Source: Treponema sp. UBA1233
Lineage (GTDB): Bacteria > Spirochaetota > Spirochaetia > Treponematales > Treponemataceae
Direction: 5' to 3'
DNA length: 64,000 nucleotides
Assembly: GCA_002309305.1 (NCBI GenBank)
Contig: DBWR01000070.1
Span: 89,156-153,155 of the forward strand
Position 1 is the first letter of the stretch. Every line of letters starts with the position of its first letter. Made by a program: the position numbers and the translations under genes. The notes beneath the pieces are model-generated. The model had not been told where the DNA came from. It ran no database searches and was given only the letters and a program-made list of their open reading frames with translations. Below are positions 27,503-36,263 of this stretch, one piece after another.

Positions 27503-27580
27503 CCACCTTATTAGCTTTTGCAAATCTGTCCAAGTTCACCTTAGGCGGAACACTTAAAACACTAAAGATATGGAGGATTT

Positions 27581-28834
27581 ATGAAAAAATCAATAATTTT
27601 TCTTTTTATTCTATTTTCCTTTTTTTTCTCATCATGTACTTTTAACACTAAAAACCCTGACGAAGATACAAGCTTTGCAATGTATGAGAAATTTATTGTT
27701 TCAGATGATGTTTTGCAATCGACCGGAATCCCGACTGTTTCTATTCAAACAGAAGGTAATTCAAAAATTTTAAGTAAAGAAGACTGGACCTCGGCAACGG
27801 TAGGAATTTCAAATGCATCAGAAGAAGAATGGAATTTTGAAACGACAGAAGTTTCAATACGTGGTCGTGGGAATTTTTCCTGGTCACAGCCAAAAAGATC
27901 ATACGCCTTAAAGTTTTCAAAGAAACAATCTGTTTGTGGAATGCCAAAACACAAACGTTGGGTGTTGCTCGCAAATTACAATGATAATTCTTTTATGAAA
28001 AATGTTGTTGCGTTCTACTTAAGTAAGCACCTTGGAATGGACTATACTGTAAAAGGTGAATATGTAAATCTAGTTTTAAATGGAAATTATGTTGGCTTGT
28101 ACTGGCTCTGTGAAGCTATCAAAATAGATAAATCTCGTGTAAATATTGATGAAGAAAATGATTATTTAATCGAAATGGATGTTTATTATGATGAAACTTG
28201 GAAATTTCATTCAAATTACAAGAAACTTCCATACATGATTAAAAATGATGATAATATGACTGATGAAAAACTGTCAAACATAAAAAATCATGTTAGAGAA
28301 ATGGAAGCTGTTTTATACAATTCAAATTTTCCATTTACAGACGAGACCAAAACAACTTATGATGAGACATACAAGAATTTCATTGATCTAAAATCATTTG
28401 CACAATTTTATCTCGTTAATGAAATTATGTATAATGAAGAGCTTAACCATCCAAAAAGTTGTTATTTCACATTAAAATCAGAAACAGGAATATTAAAAGC
28501 TGGTCCTGTATGGGACTTTGATTGGGCAGGTTACAATCCATCAAATACTTTAGGATTAAAGAAAACTATTTATTTTGATGCATTGTTCAAAATACCACAA
28601 TTCAATGAAGAGCTTAATACAATAATAAGCAAATTATCAACCTCTGAAATATCATCGGAAATTAGTTCAACACAATCGAAAATAAGAGCCTCAGTAGAAT
28701 TAGATGGTAAAAGATGGGGAACAAAACACAGAAATCCTGTAGGTGAAAAACGAAATAATTTCGATGAATATGTATCTTATCTTGAAGATTGTGTAATAAC
28801 AAGAGTAGAATATATGAAAAATAATCCGTTTTAA
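27581..28834 (+). CDS. CotH-like lipoprotein kinase, copy 1
   Basis: The 417-residue product has a lipoprotein signal peptide ending FSSC (Cys19). The CotH-kinase-type core shows SIRGRGNFSW near residue 94 (glycine-rich loop), HKRWVLLANYNDNSFMKN near 124, LVLNGNYVGLYWLCEAIKIDKSRVNI near 165 and the metal-binding GPVWDFDWAG at 308-317. CotH proteins are atypical kinases, known from spore coats and widespread in secreted proteins. A GGAGG site precedes the ATG. It lies just past the IS relic, in a polysaccharide locus, with a second copy at 40498. Its target at the cell surface is unknown. Confidence 0.82.
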   Translation: MKKSIIFLFILFSFFFSSCTFNTKNPDEDTSFAMYEKFIVSDDVLQSTGIPTVSIQTEGNSKILSKEDWTSATVGISNASEEEWNFETTEVSIRGRGNFSWSQPKRSYALKFSKKQSVCGMPKHKRWVLLANYNDNSFMKNVVAFYLSKHLGMDYTVKGEYVNLVLNGNYVGLYWLCEAIKIDKSRVNIDEENDYLIEMDVYYDETWKFHSNYKKLPYMIKNDDNMTDEKLSNIKNHVREMEAVLYNSNFPFTDETKTTYDETYKNFIDLKSFAQFYLVNEIMYNEELNHPKSCYFTLKSETGILKAGPVWDFDWAGYNPSNTLGLKKTIYFDALFKIPQFNEELNTIISKLSTSEISSEISSTQSKIRASVELDGKRWGTKHRNPVGEKRNNFDEYVSYLEDCVITRVEYMKNNPF

Positions 28835-28873
28835 GAGATTATTAATCAACCAGAGTTGTTGTATAAAAAGGTA

Positions 28874-28909
28874 TTTATCAGAAAGATTTTATCTTTCTGA
28901 TAAATTTTA
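28874..28909. terminator. Bidirectional terminator between convergent genes
   Basis: TTTATCAGAAAGA (28874-28886) and TCTTTCTGATAAA (28892-28904) form a perfect 13-bp stem with a 5-nt loop, flanked by TTTTAT on the plus side and an A-rich stretch (T-rich on the minus strand) on the other. The stop codon of the minus-strand glycosyltransferase (28878-28880) lies inside the stem. Confidence 0.7.
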
Positions 28910-29660
28910 TAATTCCATAGGGAATGAAATTTTTTAAGAATTCTTTAAGCGGATTTCTATGATAATTCCCATATTTTTTCAATATTTTATCCTTTTCTTT
29001 CCAACGAGCTTTGTTAACAATACTGCTAAGTCCCCCGCCTTCAAAATTACAAATAATGTGGTTTATCCAAAAGAACTTCGCGCCGTTTTTTTTGAATCTG
29101 TTCCAAAGCTCAAAGTCGGCATAAATTTTATATTGCTCATCATAATTTCCGAATTTTTTATGTAAGTCCAATGGAATAAACGCAGCCTGATGGGAAAGAG
29201 GTGTTGTATCGATATTTACAGAGGAAGGCCCCTCTGCACCAATAAATATTCCATTATCATATTTACTAATTGCACCATACAGGACGCTGCCTGGATTATC
29301 TTTTTCCCAAAATGGCAGTTTTTCAAGGGAATCGGGTATGAAGCAATCTCCAGAATTCATCATGTTCACAAGAATGCCATTAGCATGTTCAAGGCCTTTA
29401 TTCATGGCATTGTAAATACCTTTGTCGGGTTCACTGCACCAATAGGTTATTTTATTGGCATATTTAGGATTTTTAAGAAATTCTTTAATTACATCAACAC
29501 TGTCATCTGTACTTGCACCATCTATGATAATATACTCATAGTCATTAAAGGTGAGGTTAAAGACGGATTCCATAGTTTTCCTCAATCCTGTTGCATTATT
29601 GCGATTTACAGTTATAATGGATAGAAGAGGATTACCGCTAGATTTATTGTAAGATTCCAT
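28878..29660 (-). CDS. Family 2 glycosyltransferase
   Basis: The 260-residue GT-A protein opens PLLSIITVNRNNATGLRKTM and has YIIIDGASTDDSVDVI near residue 47, PDKGIYNAMNKGLEHANG near 79, and MNSGD as its acidic metal site. That pattern resembles WcaA/WcaE-type colanic acid transferases and other short GT2 enzymes. It is cytoplasmic, with a basic C-terminus. It follows the neighbouring GT2 gene after 10 nt and shares its operon. Donor and acceptor are unknown. Confidence 0.88.
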   Translation of the reverse strand: MESYNKSSGNPLLSIITVNRNNATGLRKTMESVFNLTFNDYEYIIIDGASTDDSVDVIKEFLKNPKYANKITYWCSEPDKGIYNAMNKGLEHANGILVNMMNSGDCFIPDSLEKLPFWEKDNPGSVLYGAISKYDNGIFIGAEGPSSVNIDTTPLSHQAAFIPLDLHKKFGNYDEQYKIYADFELWNRFKKNGAKFFWINHIICNFEGGGLSSIVNKARWKEKDKILKKYGNYHRNPLKEFLKNFIPYGIIKFIRKIKSF

Positions 29661-29670
29661 AATGATTCCT

Positions 29671-30609
29671 TTATCTACTTGATTTTATTTTCTTATACAT
29701 CCTAGGAAAATGTAAAGCCAATTGTAATTTAAGTTTTAAAAACAACGGGGCGGAAGATTCCCTAAAGAATTCTTTTACGTAATGCTTCCATTTTCTACAA
29801 TAGATTGGATAATCAATAAAAGTGTTAATCATGTCTCCACCTATGTAATTCCAAGCATATTCTGCAAGTTCTTTTTCATTAACAGAATTAAAAAAACGGG
29901 CCCTCTCCATACCGGCCCAAATTGAGTCATCAAGATTCTTAAAAGATTTGGTATGGCAGATGCTGTTCTCGTTTACAGAGTTTACGTAATATAGAGGCAT
30001 TTTTGACGATGCGATTTTTTTCGAGGTATATAAAAATTTACAAATGGTAGCAGAATCTTCATAATTGCGGCCATCCGGAAACTGCTTTACTTCTTGACGT
30101 TTGTATAGTTTTGCCCAGGCCATCGTAGAAACCTTTTGTGTTGTAAACAGTTCTTTGCAAGCTTCTTTTCCATCCATAACAAAAACAGGATATTCGAAAT
30201 CGTCAGGTTTAGGAATGAAATTTTCCGTCTGTATTGGATCATAAGAAACGCATGAGATGTCGGCGTTATTTTGAATAAGCATTTCATATAGTTTTTCGAT
30301 ATATACTGATGATATAAAATCATCCGAATCTACATAAGAAATTAACTCTCCCTTTGAGTGGGAAAAAGCAAAATTACGGGCAGAGGAAAGGCCTCCATTT
30401 TGTTTATGAAGAACAATAATTCTGGAATCCTTTTTTGCCCATTCATCACACAGTGCCGGACAATTGTCTGGGCTACCATCATCCACAAGAATGATTTCGA
30501 GGTTTTTGTATGTTTGGTTAACAACGCTGTTTATACAACGGTGCAGATATTTTTCAACATTATAGACAGGAATAATAATGCTTATAAGTGGTCCAGAAGA
30601 ATCTATCAT
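29671..30609 (-). CDS. Family 2 glycosyltransferase
   Basis: The 312-residue product opens PLISIIIPVYNVEKYLHRCI, followed by NLEIILVDDGSPDNCPALCDEW and ISYVDSDDFI (DXD near residue 96), the standard GT2 set of EpsJ/WaaV-like enzymes. It is first in a two-gene minus-strand operon. The ATG lies 7 nt after a TATAAT and has no ribosome binding site, so it is one of the predicted leaderless genes. Sugar specificity is not readable. Confidence 0.9.
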   Translation of the reverse strand: MIDSSGPLISIIIPVYNVEKYLHRCINSVVNQTYKNLEIILVDDGSPDNCPALCDEWAKKDSRIIVLHKQNGGLSSARNFAFSHSKGELISYVDSDDFISSVYIEKLYEMLIQNNADISCVSYDPIQTENFIPKPDDFEYPVFVMDGKEACKELFTTQKVSTMAWAKLYKRQEVKQFPDGRNYEDSATICKFLYTSKKIASSKMPLYYVNSVNENSICHTKSFKNLDDSIWAGMERARFFNSVNEKELAEYAWNYIGGDMINTFIDYPIYCRKWKHYVKEFFRESSAPLFLKLKLQLALHFPRMYKKIKSSR

Positions 30610-30616
30610 ACTGTTT

Positions 30617-30622
30617 ATTATA
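30617..30622 (-). promoter_or_regulatory. -10 box of the GT2 operon, predicted leaderless
   Basis: TATAAT on the minus strand (30617-30622), with the ATG starting 7 nt later at 30609. The region 17 nt further upstream has only a T-rich, weak -35. Confidence 0.45.
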
Positions 30623-30733
30623 GCACAACTAAATATAAAAGAAAAGCATATGTATTGATTTTTATATACTTTGACTATATACTAAATTAGATAAATATGT
30701 AAATACTATAGATGGTATGGAGATTTTTCCTTT

Positions 30734-31888
30734 ATGAAAATAGGATTGTATATAAAGGATATTTTATACGCAACAGGCGGAACAGAAAGCTATACCGTTC
30801 GCATGGCACAGATATTGACATCAATATATCAGGATGCGGAGATATATTTTGTATCAGAGTGTTATGACAAAAAGAATGTCCCGGCTAATAATGAATTTGT
30901 TAAAATTTTGAACTCAAAATATGGCACGAAACTTGATGATAAGAGTATTTCCCTCCTACCTATTCATGGTTTCTATAAAAATAAAATTAGATCGATGTTG
31001 CTTAGGAAAAAAATAGAAAATGCTTCAAAATCATTTGATTTGTTTTTCTATTGTAGCAGGGGTCATTATACGTTTAAGGCCAAGAAAAATATTGCTATAA
31101 TTCATTTTCCAATGGAAAAACTTGAAAATATCCATAATAAATCAAATTTCATCATAAAAAGAATTATGGCTCATAAAGATACCGTATATGCAAATAGTTA
31201 CGATATGTTTCTTCCTAATTCAATTTTCACCCAAGGTTTCATGAAAAAAAAATGGCCAGAGATACCTGAAAGTAAAATAAAGTTGTTATACCCTCCTGTA
31301 ATACAGATTCCTCAAATCAATTGTGAAAGAAAAAATCAGATATTTGTATGCTCAAGAATAGAACGCGACAAGAATTTAGAATCACTTATCGATGCTTTTA
31401 GAAAATCAGACTTTCTGACTTCAAATTATTCCCTTGTTATTGCAGGAGGTTCTGATGAGGGTAGCTTATATCTGCCGGAACTTCAAGACTATGCAAAAGG
31501 ATGCAATATCAAAATTTTTGAAAATGCGACTTTTAATCAAATTTCACAATTCTATAATGAGTCAACATTCTTCTGGCATTGCAAGGGGTATGGGGTTGAT
31601 GAAAACAAAGATCCTTATAAATGCGAACATTTTGGTATAACAACAGTTGAGGCAATGTCAGTCGGTTGCATTCCGGTTGTAATTAATAAGGGTGGTCAAA
31701 AAGAAATTGTCACAGATAACTGTGGAGAAAAATGGTTGACTTTAGAAGAATTGATAGAAAAAACGGAAAAGCTGGCAAAAAATTCGCTTCTTCAAAAGGA
31801 GTATTCAGAAAACTGCAGAAAAAGAGCTAAAGATTTTCTCATAGATGCTTTTTCTGAAAATCTTAATAAGTTGCTGGGAACCGAATAA
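30734..31888 (+). CDS. Family 4 glycosyltransferase
   Basis: The 384-residue GT-B protein opens MKIGLYIKDILYATGGTESY. The C-terminal nucleotide-sugar domain has FVCSRIERDKNLESLIDAF near residue 199 and EHFGITTVEAMSVGCIPVV near 298 (the EX7E-type donor site). A GGAG-like site lies 10 nt before the ATG. The next gene starts 1 nt after its stop, so they are co-transcribed. The glycine-rich start and long N-terminal domain resemble ALG11-like mannosyltransferases, but this is weak. Confidence 0.88.
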   Translation: MKIGLYIKDILYATGGTESYTVRMAQILTSIYQDAEIYFVSECYDKKNVPANNEFVKILNSKYGTKLDDKSISLLPIHGFYKNKIRSMLLRKKIENASKSFDLFFYCSRGHYTFKAKKNIAIIHFPMEKLENIHNKSNFIIKRIMAHKDTVYANSYDMFLPNSIFTQGFMKKKWPEIPESKIKLLYPPVIQIPQINCERKNQIFVCSRIERDKNLESLIDAFRKSDFLTSNYSLVIAGGSDEGSLYLPELQDYAKGCNIKIFENATFNQISQFYNESTFFWHCKGYGVDENKDPYKCEHFGITTVEAMSVGCIPVVINKGGQKEIVTDNCGEKWLTLEELIEKTEKLAKNSLLQKEYSENCRKRAKDFLIDAFSENLNKLLGTE

Positions 31889-31889
31889 T

Positions 31890-32819
31890 ATGAAAATGAA
31901 GATTTCACTTTATAAAGAAAACGCAAGTATTGAAGATGACAATCTTGTATCCCCGGATGTGGTTCAAAATAGATTTGGAACTGTATACGGGGCTTATACA
32001 ATGTTGCTTTTGGAACGTGATAGTGGAGAAAAGTTTTATATACCATTTCATCAAGATGTAAATAAAGGCTACATAGGAATAATTCTAACTCCACTAGAAA
32101 AAGATGAGATAAAATCCCTTGCTAAATATATTTTTTCAAATTACAAGTCAATAAAACAATTGTCCTGTGAATACAGCCTTCAAAAAATTTCTGGATTTAC
32201 CCGTAACTATCCGACAAATCAATTTCACCTTGTTCTTCCAGCAACAAAAGAAGCGTTGTGGGAAAGAATGTCATCAAAATCCAAACAGACATTAAGGCGT
32301 AAACACAATCATTTGTTAAATCAATTTGAATCAGAACCAGAATTCTTGCATTACACAATGGCTCAGGGGATTCCGGATGAAATTGTTGAGGCTTTTTTCT
32401 CCTTCAAGAAGTCATTAATGGATAGGGAATATGGTCTGACGGCACAAGAATATTTAAGACAGTATTTTGTAACAGATGCCTATGTTTGGAAGATTGCAAC
32501 ATCCTCTAATGACAGTAAAGAAAAGTATTTATCCATGGTATTTACATGTGAGCAAGGCCAGAATGTATATCTCGAAAACTTAAGTTATAATCCGACCTAT
32601 CAGAAAGAATCTCCGGGATTTCTATTATACAGTAAAGTAGTAGAGGAACTCATTCAGAAGGGCAAGAAAGAGTTTTTTTTAGGAAAAGAAAAGAGAGATT
32701 ATAAACAAAAATTTGATTCATTAAATACAATATGCTACGACTCAATTATTTTCAAATCAATCCCTGGTTATCTGGAATTCATTTTTAAGAAAGTCATAAA
32801 AAAGATATTTAGGAGTTAG
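31890..32819 (+). CDS. GNAT/FemAB-like acyltransferase (BioF2-like/CelD-type)
   Basis: The 309-residue product has the pattern of Acetyltransf_6/CelD proteins: LWERMSSKSKQTLRRKHNHLL near residue 123 and a later SMVFTCEQGQNVYLENLSYNPTYQKESPGFLLYSKVVEEL in the place of the acetyl-CoA site. I use the ATG at 31890, next to the stop of the previous gene, not the in-frame ATG at 31845, which would overlap that gene by 44 nt. Proteins of this type often lie in polysaccharide loci and may acylate a sugar. It could supply the missing N-acetylation of the FdtB product, but nothing shows that directly. Confidence 0.7.
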   Translation: MKMKISLYKENASIEDDNLVSPDVVQNRFGTVYGAYTMLLLERDSGEKFYIPFHQDVNKGYIGIILTPLEKDEIKSLAKYIFSNYKSIKQLSCEYSLQKISGFTRNYPTNQFHLVLPATKEALWERMSSKSKQTLRRKHNHLLNQFESEPEFLHYTMAQGIPDEIVEAFFSFKKSLMDREYGLTAQEYLRQYFVTDAYVWKIATSSNDSKEKYLSMVFTCEQGQNVYLENLSYNPTYQKESPGFLLYSKVVEELIQKGKKEFFLGKEKRDYKQKFDSLNTICYDSIIFKSIPGYLEFIFKKVIKKIFRS

Positions 32820-32821
32820 TT

Positions 32822-33757
32822 GTGTTCGGGATAAAAACTAAAATCAAAAGATGTATAGCGCATTGTATTGGGGCAAGTTTTAAATCGACCGGGAAAAAGA
32901 CTCTGGAAGAACTCCCGCTCAATAAAAAGATTAAGCTTTATATTCCAACGTATGACAACAGCAATCAAATAGTTCATCCGGATATTCTTTTGCGCGACGA
33001 ATCTCCCAAATATGTTCTCGCTTTTACCCCTTATCCAAATACAAATGACAAATATGAAAATCCTTCCATTGCGGTTTCTGATGACGGCATTCATTTTATG
33101 GAGGAAAAGAAGGGAATTAATCCGCTGGTTCCCGCTCCTGAAAAAGACCACAATGATGATCCCGACATATATTTTCATAACGGAATGTACCAGATTCTTT
33201 ATTTGGAGACAGTGCGTCCAGATTATCAGAATTTGATGTTGCTCACAAGCTCGGACAGACTGAATTGGGAAAAGGAGATCCTTAGGCATGAACAATTAAA
33301 TGGTAGAAATGATGGCTTTATGCTTTCCCCTGCTGTTGTATACAATGACCGTGAGTGTTTTTTATTTGCCGTGCATAAAGATTTAACAAACGGTAATACG
33401 CTTTACGCTGTCAAGGGGAATGATATTCATTCAATAAACTTCGAAAATAAAATTGAGCTGAGTACAATTCCAAACGATTTGCAGCCTTGGCATGTTGATG
33501 TTTTTAAAGATGGCAAGGACGGTTATGTAATGCTTTTGTGTATGGTTTCACCATATTCTTGTGAACAAAAAGAATATAGCCTTTTTATAGGAACGAGCAA
33601 TAATCTAATTGACTGGAAATTCCAAGAAACTCCGGTTATTAAAAATTGTTATCGCTCAAGTGGATTCGTAAGAAATAGTATTCTGTACATATATTTTTCA
33701 AGTAATATCTATGCTGATGTCTGGAAAACAGGATTGTATAAGATCAATTGGAATTGA
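32822..33757 (+). CDS. Five-bladed beta-propeller protein, GH43/GH32-like, no signal peptide
   Basis: The 311-residue product shows repeated blade-like strings: YVLAFTPYP, ENPSIAVSDDGIHF, DDPDIYFHNGMYQILYLE, LLTSSDRLNWEKE and SLFIGTSNNLIDWKF. These are features of GH43/GH68/GH32 propellers, in which a DPD and a later acidic residue sit in the active site. It has no secretion signal, so it should be cytoplasmic. The start is a GTG at 32822 with AGGAG upstream. It follows the acyltransferase gene by 2 nt. A cytoplasmic glycoside-hydrolase-like protein in a synthesis operon may be a transferase or editing enzyme. Confidence 0.65.
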   Translation: MFGIKTKIKRCIAHCIGASFKSTGKKTLEELPLNKKIKLYIPTYDNSNQIVHPDILLRDESPKYVLAFTPYPNTNDKYENPSIAVSDDGIHFMEEKKGINPLVPAPEKDHNDDPDIYFHNGMYQILYLETVRPDYQNLMLLTSSDRLNWEKEILRHEQLNGRNDGFMLSPAVVYNDRECFLFAVHKDLTNGNTLYAVKGNDIHSINFENKIELSTIPNDLQPWHVDVFKDGKDGYVMLLCMVSPYSCEQKEYSLFIGTSNNLIDWKFQETPVIKNCYRSSGFVRNSILYIYFSSNIYADVWKTGLYKINWN

Positions 33758-33762
33758 CACGA

Positions 33763-34935
33763 TTATCTTGCAGAATCCACTAAAACATCTTTATAGATAT
33801 TGTATATCCTTTCACAAATTGCATCGGCGGAAAAGACCCTCGCCGCATATTCTTGCATTTCTGAAGAATTATACGATGTGTAATTCTCCTTCATGCTTAC
33901 TAGGGCATTGAAAAGCTCGTCCTCATTTCCTGGCTCGACCAGGATACCGTTGCTTTCATTGACAAAGGAATCTGGTCCTCCGGTTCTGGATGCAATAACG
34001 GGGCGCCCTACGTACATGGATTCCGCCAGAACTATGCCGAAAGTCTCGAATCGGCTCGGAAGAACGAAACAAGAGCTCCGGGCCATGTATTTGTATACCT
34101 CATCATGGGGAATCCTGCCTAAAAGCTCCAGACTATTGTTTATTCCTAACATCTTTGCCTGCTCTTTCAGCGCATTTTGTCCATCTTCCGTAAGGCCTCC
34201 GATTACTAAGACTCCACGGTGTTTTTCCAAAAATCTTGCAAACGCATTTAAAAGGACGTCAAATCCCTTTACCTTTATGTCATATCCTAACGAAAAGAAA
34301 GTGAATACCTCATTTTGCTTGATTCCCTCAAATGTGGAACGCGGAACTTCCTTTACGATGTTGAAAACGACTTTGACATCTTTTTTTGAATATACCTGTA
34401 TTTTCTTAGCCAAACCATTTCCAACCGCAATTACAGATTTCGCATTATCAAAAACAGTCGGCAAATACTTTTTTTCTGTCGCCCCAATTCTGTTTCTAAA
34501 ATAGGCGGATGAATGCTCCGTAATTACATAGGGAATTTTCATTTTGCTAATGGCATACCAGATGCCTGAAAATTGTGTGGAATGTATATGTATAAGGTCG
34601 AATTTGATTCCAAGGAGCTTTTGAGCCTGCAGAATCAGTTTCTTCAAAAAAGCTGATCCTCGCCTGAAATTGATTTCTTCCAGCTTTGGAAAATGAAACA
34701 TCCTGGCTCTTACTGTCGTTATTCCGTCATCTTCTGAGACGGTTATTTTTTTTATGCCGGAATATACACCAATTTCTTTTATGTTATATTGTTGAAGGGC
34801 TATGATAGTGACAGTGGCTTCAATTCCATTCTTTGTAAAATAATCAAGAAGTGCATGAGCTTGCTCTTTAAAAAAAAGTCCCCTGACAGGATTATCCGGT
34901 GTATCGTACCAAGATGGGATTACAAGTAGATTCAT
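33763..34935 (-). CDS. Family 4 glycosyltransferase
   Basis: The product is 390 residues when started at 34935. It opens MNLLVIPSWYDTPDNPVRG, followed by FFKEQAHAL. It has IHIHSTQFSGIWYAISK near residue 110 and the GT4 donor site RFETFGIVLAESMYVGRPVIA then SRTGGPDSFV near 295. The first ATG (34944) abuts a TATAAT box (34945-34950) and would be left out of the transcript, so I start at the second ATG, 9 nt after the box. It is convergent with the propeller gene, 5 nt apart. No terminator is visible there. Confidence 0.87.
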   Translation of the reverse strand: MNLLVIPSWYDTPDNPVRGLFFKEQAHALLDYFTKNGIEATVTIIALQQYNIKEIGVYSGIKKITVSEDDGITTVRARMFHFPKLEEINFRRGSAFLKKLILQAQKLLGIKFDLIHIHSTQFSGIWYAISKMKIPYVITEHSSAYFRNRIGATEKKYLPTVFDNAKSVIAVGNGLAKKIQVYSKKDVKVVFNIVKEVPRSTFEGIKQNEVFTFFSLGYDIKVKGFDVLLNAFARFLEKHRGVLVIGGLTEDGQNALKEQAKMLGINNSLELLGRIPHDEVYKYMARSSCFVLPSRFETFGIVLAESMYVGRPVIASRTGGPDSFVNESNGILVEPGNEDELFNALVSMKENYTSYNSSEMQEYAARVFSADAICERIYNIYKDVLVDSAR

Positions 34936-34944
34936 AGCTTGCAT

Positions 34945-34950
34945 ATTATA
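34945..34950 (-). promoter_or_regulatory. -10 box of the GT4 gene
   Basis: TATAAT on the minus strand ends 9 nt before the second ATG of the gene (34935), again with no Shine-Dalgarno sequence. The -35 (TTTTCA at 34968-34973) is weak. Confidence 0.4.
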
Positions 34951-35042
34951 GCAGATATATATTTTTTTGAAAATATCGGAAAGAGTTTTTTTGTATGGAT
35001 CTCTGATTATTTGACAGGTTAATTGGACTCCAGTGAAATTTC

Positions 35043-35071
35043 TTGATTGATTTCTCTAATAGTTGTATACT
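35043..35071 (+). promoter_or_regulatory. Promoter of ugd, predicted leaderless
   Basis: TTGATT (35043-35048), 17-nt spacer, TATACT (35066-35071). The ATG at 35078 comes 6 nt later, without a ribosome binding site. Confidence 0.65.
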
Positions 35072-35077
35072 ATTCTT

Positions 35078-36262
35078 ATGAACATCACGGTAGCAGGAAC
35101 AGGCTATGTCGGCCTTTCAATTTCAATTCTTTTAGCGCAGAACAATGATGTGACTGCATGTGACATCATTCAGTCGAAGGTTGATTTGATCAACAACAAG
35201 AAATCTCCGATTGTTGACAAGGAAATTTCGGAATATTTGGCTTCTAAAAGTCTTAATATCACCGCCACTTGTGACTCAGATATTGCCTATAACAATCCTG
35301 ATTATGTGGTAATTGCAACTCCAACGAACTATGACTCTGAAAAAAACTTTTTTGACACTTCATCCATAGAGGCCGTGCTTTCCATCGTGGAAAAGAAATG
35401 CCCGGAAACGACGGTTGTAATAAAATCAACAATACCAGTTGGTTATACGGAAAGCTTGCTAAAGAGATATAAAATTCGGAACATTCTGTTTTCTCCTGAA
35501 TTCTTGAGGGAAGGACATGCCTTATATGACAACCTTTATCCCAGCCGCATTGTCGTAAGCTATCCCAAGGAACGTCCAGAATTAAACGAAAAAGCCAGGG
35601 AATTTGCAAGTCTTTTACGTGATGGAGCAATAAAAAAGGAGGTTGAGGTTCTTACTCCTAATTGTACTGAAGCCGAGGCAATAAAGCTTTTTGCAAATAC
35701 ATACCTTGCCCTTAGAGTTGCATATTTTAACGAACTGGACACCTATGCGGAGGTAAGGGGACTTGACACAAAGCAGATAATCCAGGGAATAAGCCTGGAT
35801 CCAAGAATAGGGGATTTTTACAACAACCCTTCATTTGGATATGGAGGATACTGTCTTCCAAAGGATACAAAGCAGCTTCTTGCAAACTTCAATTCAGTCC
35901 CTCAGAACCTCATTCAGGCAATAGTTGATTCAAACAGAACAAGAAAAGAATTTATCGCCGCACAAATCCTTGCTAAAAGGCCAAATACGGTCGGTATTTA
36001 CCGCCTTACGATGAAGGCAAACAGCGACAATTTCCGCCAGAGTTCCATACAGGACATCATGAAGATTCTCCGTGGGGAGGGAATCAGGGTTGTGATTTAT
36101 GAGCCGACCTTAAAGTCGGATGATTTTGAGAAGTATCCTGTAAACAATGATATTAAGTCATTTACGTCTGAGTGCGACATGATTCTTGCGAACCGGATGG
36201 CCGATGAGTTGAAGGAAGTACAGGACAAGGTTTATACAAGGGATTTGTATTCGCGGGATTAG
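35078..36262 (+). CDS. ugd: UDP-glucose 6-dehydrogenase
   Basis: The product is 394 residues from ATG 35078. It opens MNITVAGTGYVGLSISILLA (NAD site) and has VIKSTIPVGYTESLL, FSPEFLREGHALYDNLYPSR, KLFANTYLALRVAYFNELDTYAE and the catalytic cysteine in FGYGGYCLPKDTKQL near residue 250. It oxidises UDP-glucose to UDP-glucuronate. An in-frame TTG at 35063 lies just upstream of and partly inside the -10 box and is rejected. The next gene is a GumK-like transferase that could use the product. Confidence 0.95.
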   Translation: MNITVAGTGYVGLSISILLAQNNDVTACDIIQSKVDLINNKKSPIVDKEISEYLASKSLNITATCDSDIAYNNPDYVVIATPTNYDSEKNFFDTSSIEAVLSIVEKKCPETTVVIKSTIPVGYTESLLKRYKIRNILFSPEFLREGHALYDNLYPSRIVVSYPKERPELNEKAREFASLLRDGAIKKEVEVLTPNCTEAEAIKLFANTYLALRVAYFNELDTYAEVRGLDTKQIIQGISLDPRIGDFYNNPSFGYGGYCLPKDTKQLLANFNSVPQNLIQAIVDSNRTRKEFIAAQILAKRPNTVGIYRLTMKANSDNFRQSSIQDIMKILRGEGIRVVIYEPTLKSDDFEKYPVNNDIKSFTSECDMILANRMADELKEVQDKVYTRDLYSRD

Positions 36263-36263
36263 T

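Larger units (their letters stand above)
26467..27552 (+). mobile_element. Decayed IS3-family insertion sequence
   Basis: Imperfect terminal inverted repeats of about 48 bp bound the element. The left end (26467-26514) and right end (27504-27552) share CCTAAG, AACTTGGACA and AAAAGCTAATAAGGTG in the same order, and both begin TGT. It encodes an OrfA and a damaged OrfB with a slippery A8 tract between them (26826-26833). At about 1.09 kb it is shorter than typical IS3 members because part of orfB is missing. No target-site duplication is evident. It lies between the AAA ATPase and the first CotH-like gene. Confidence 0.85.

Noticed and set aside
32816..33295. Minus-strand reading frame of 159 codons
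   Set aside because: Shadow of the propeller gene, with no homology and no binding site.
35063..35077. TTG start giving a five-residue longer Ugd
   Set aside because: The TTG overlaps the promoter -10 box and would be outside the transcript; the ATG at 35078 starts exactly before the NAD-binding strand.
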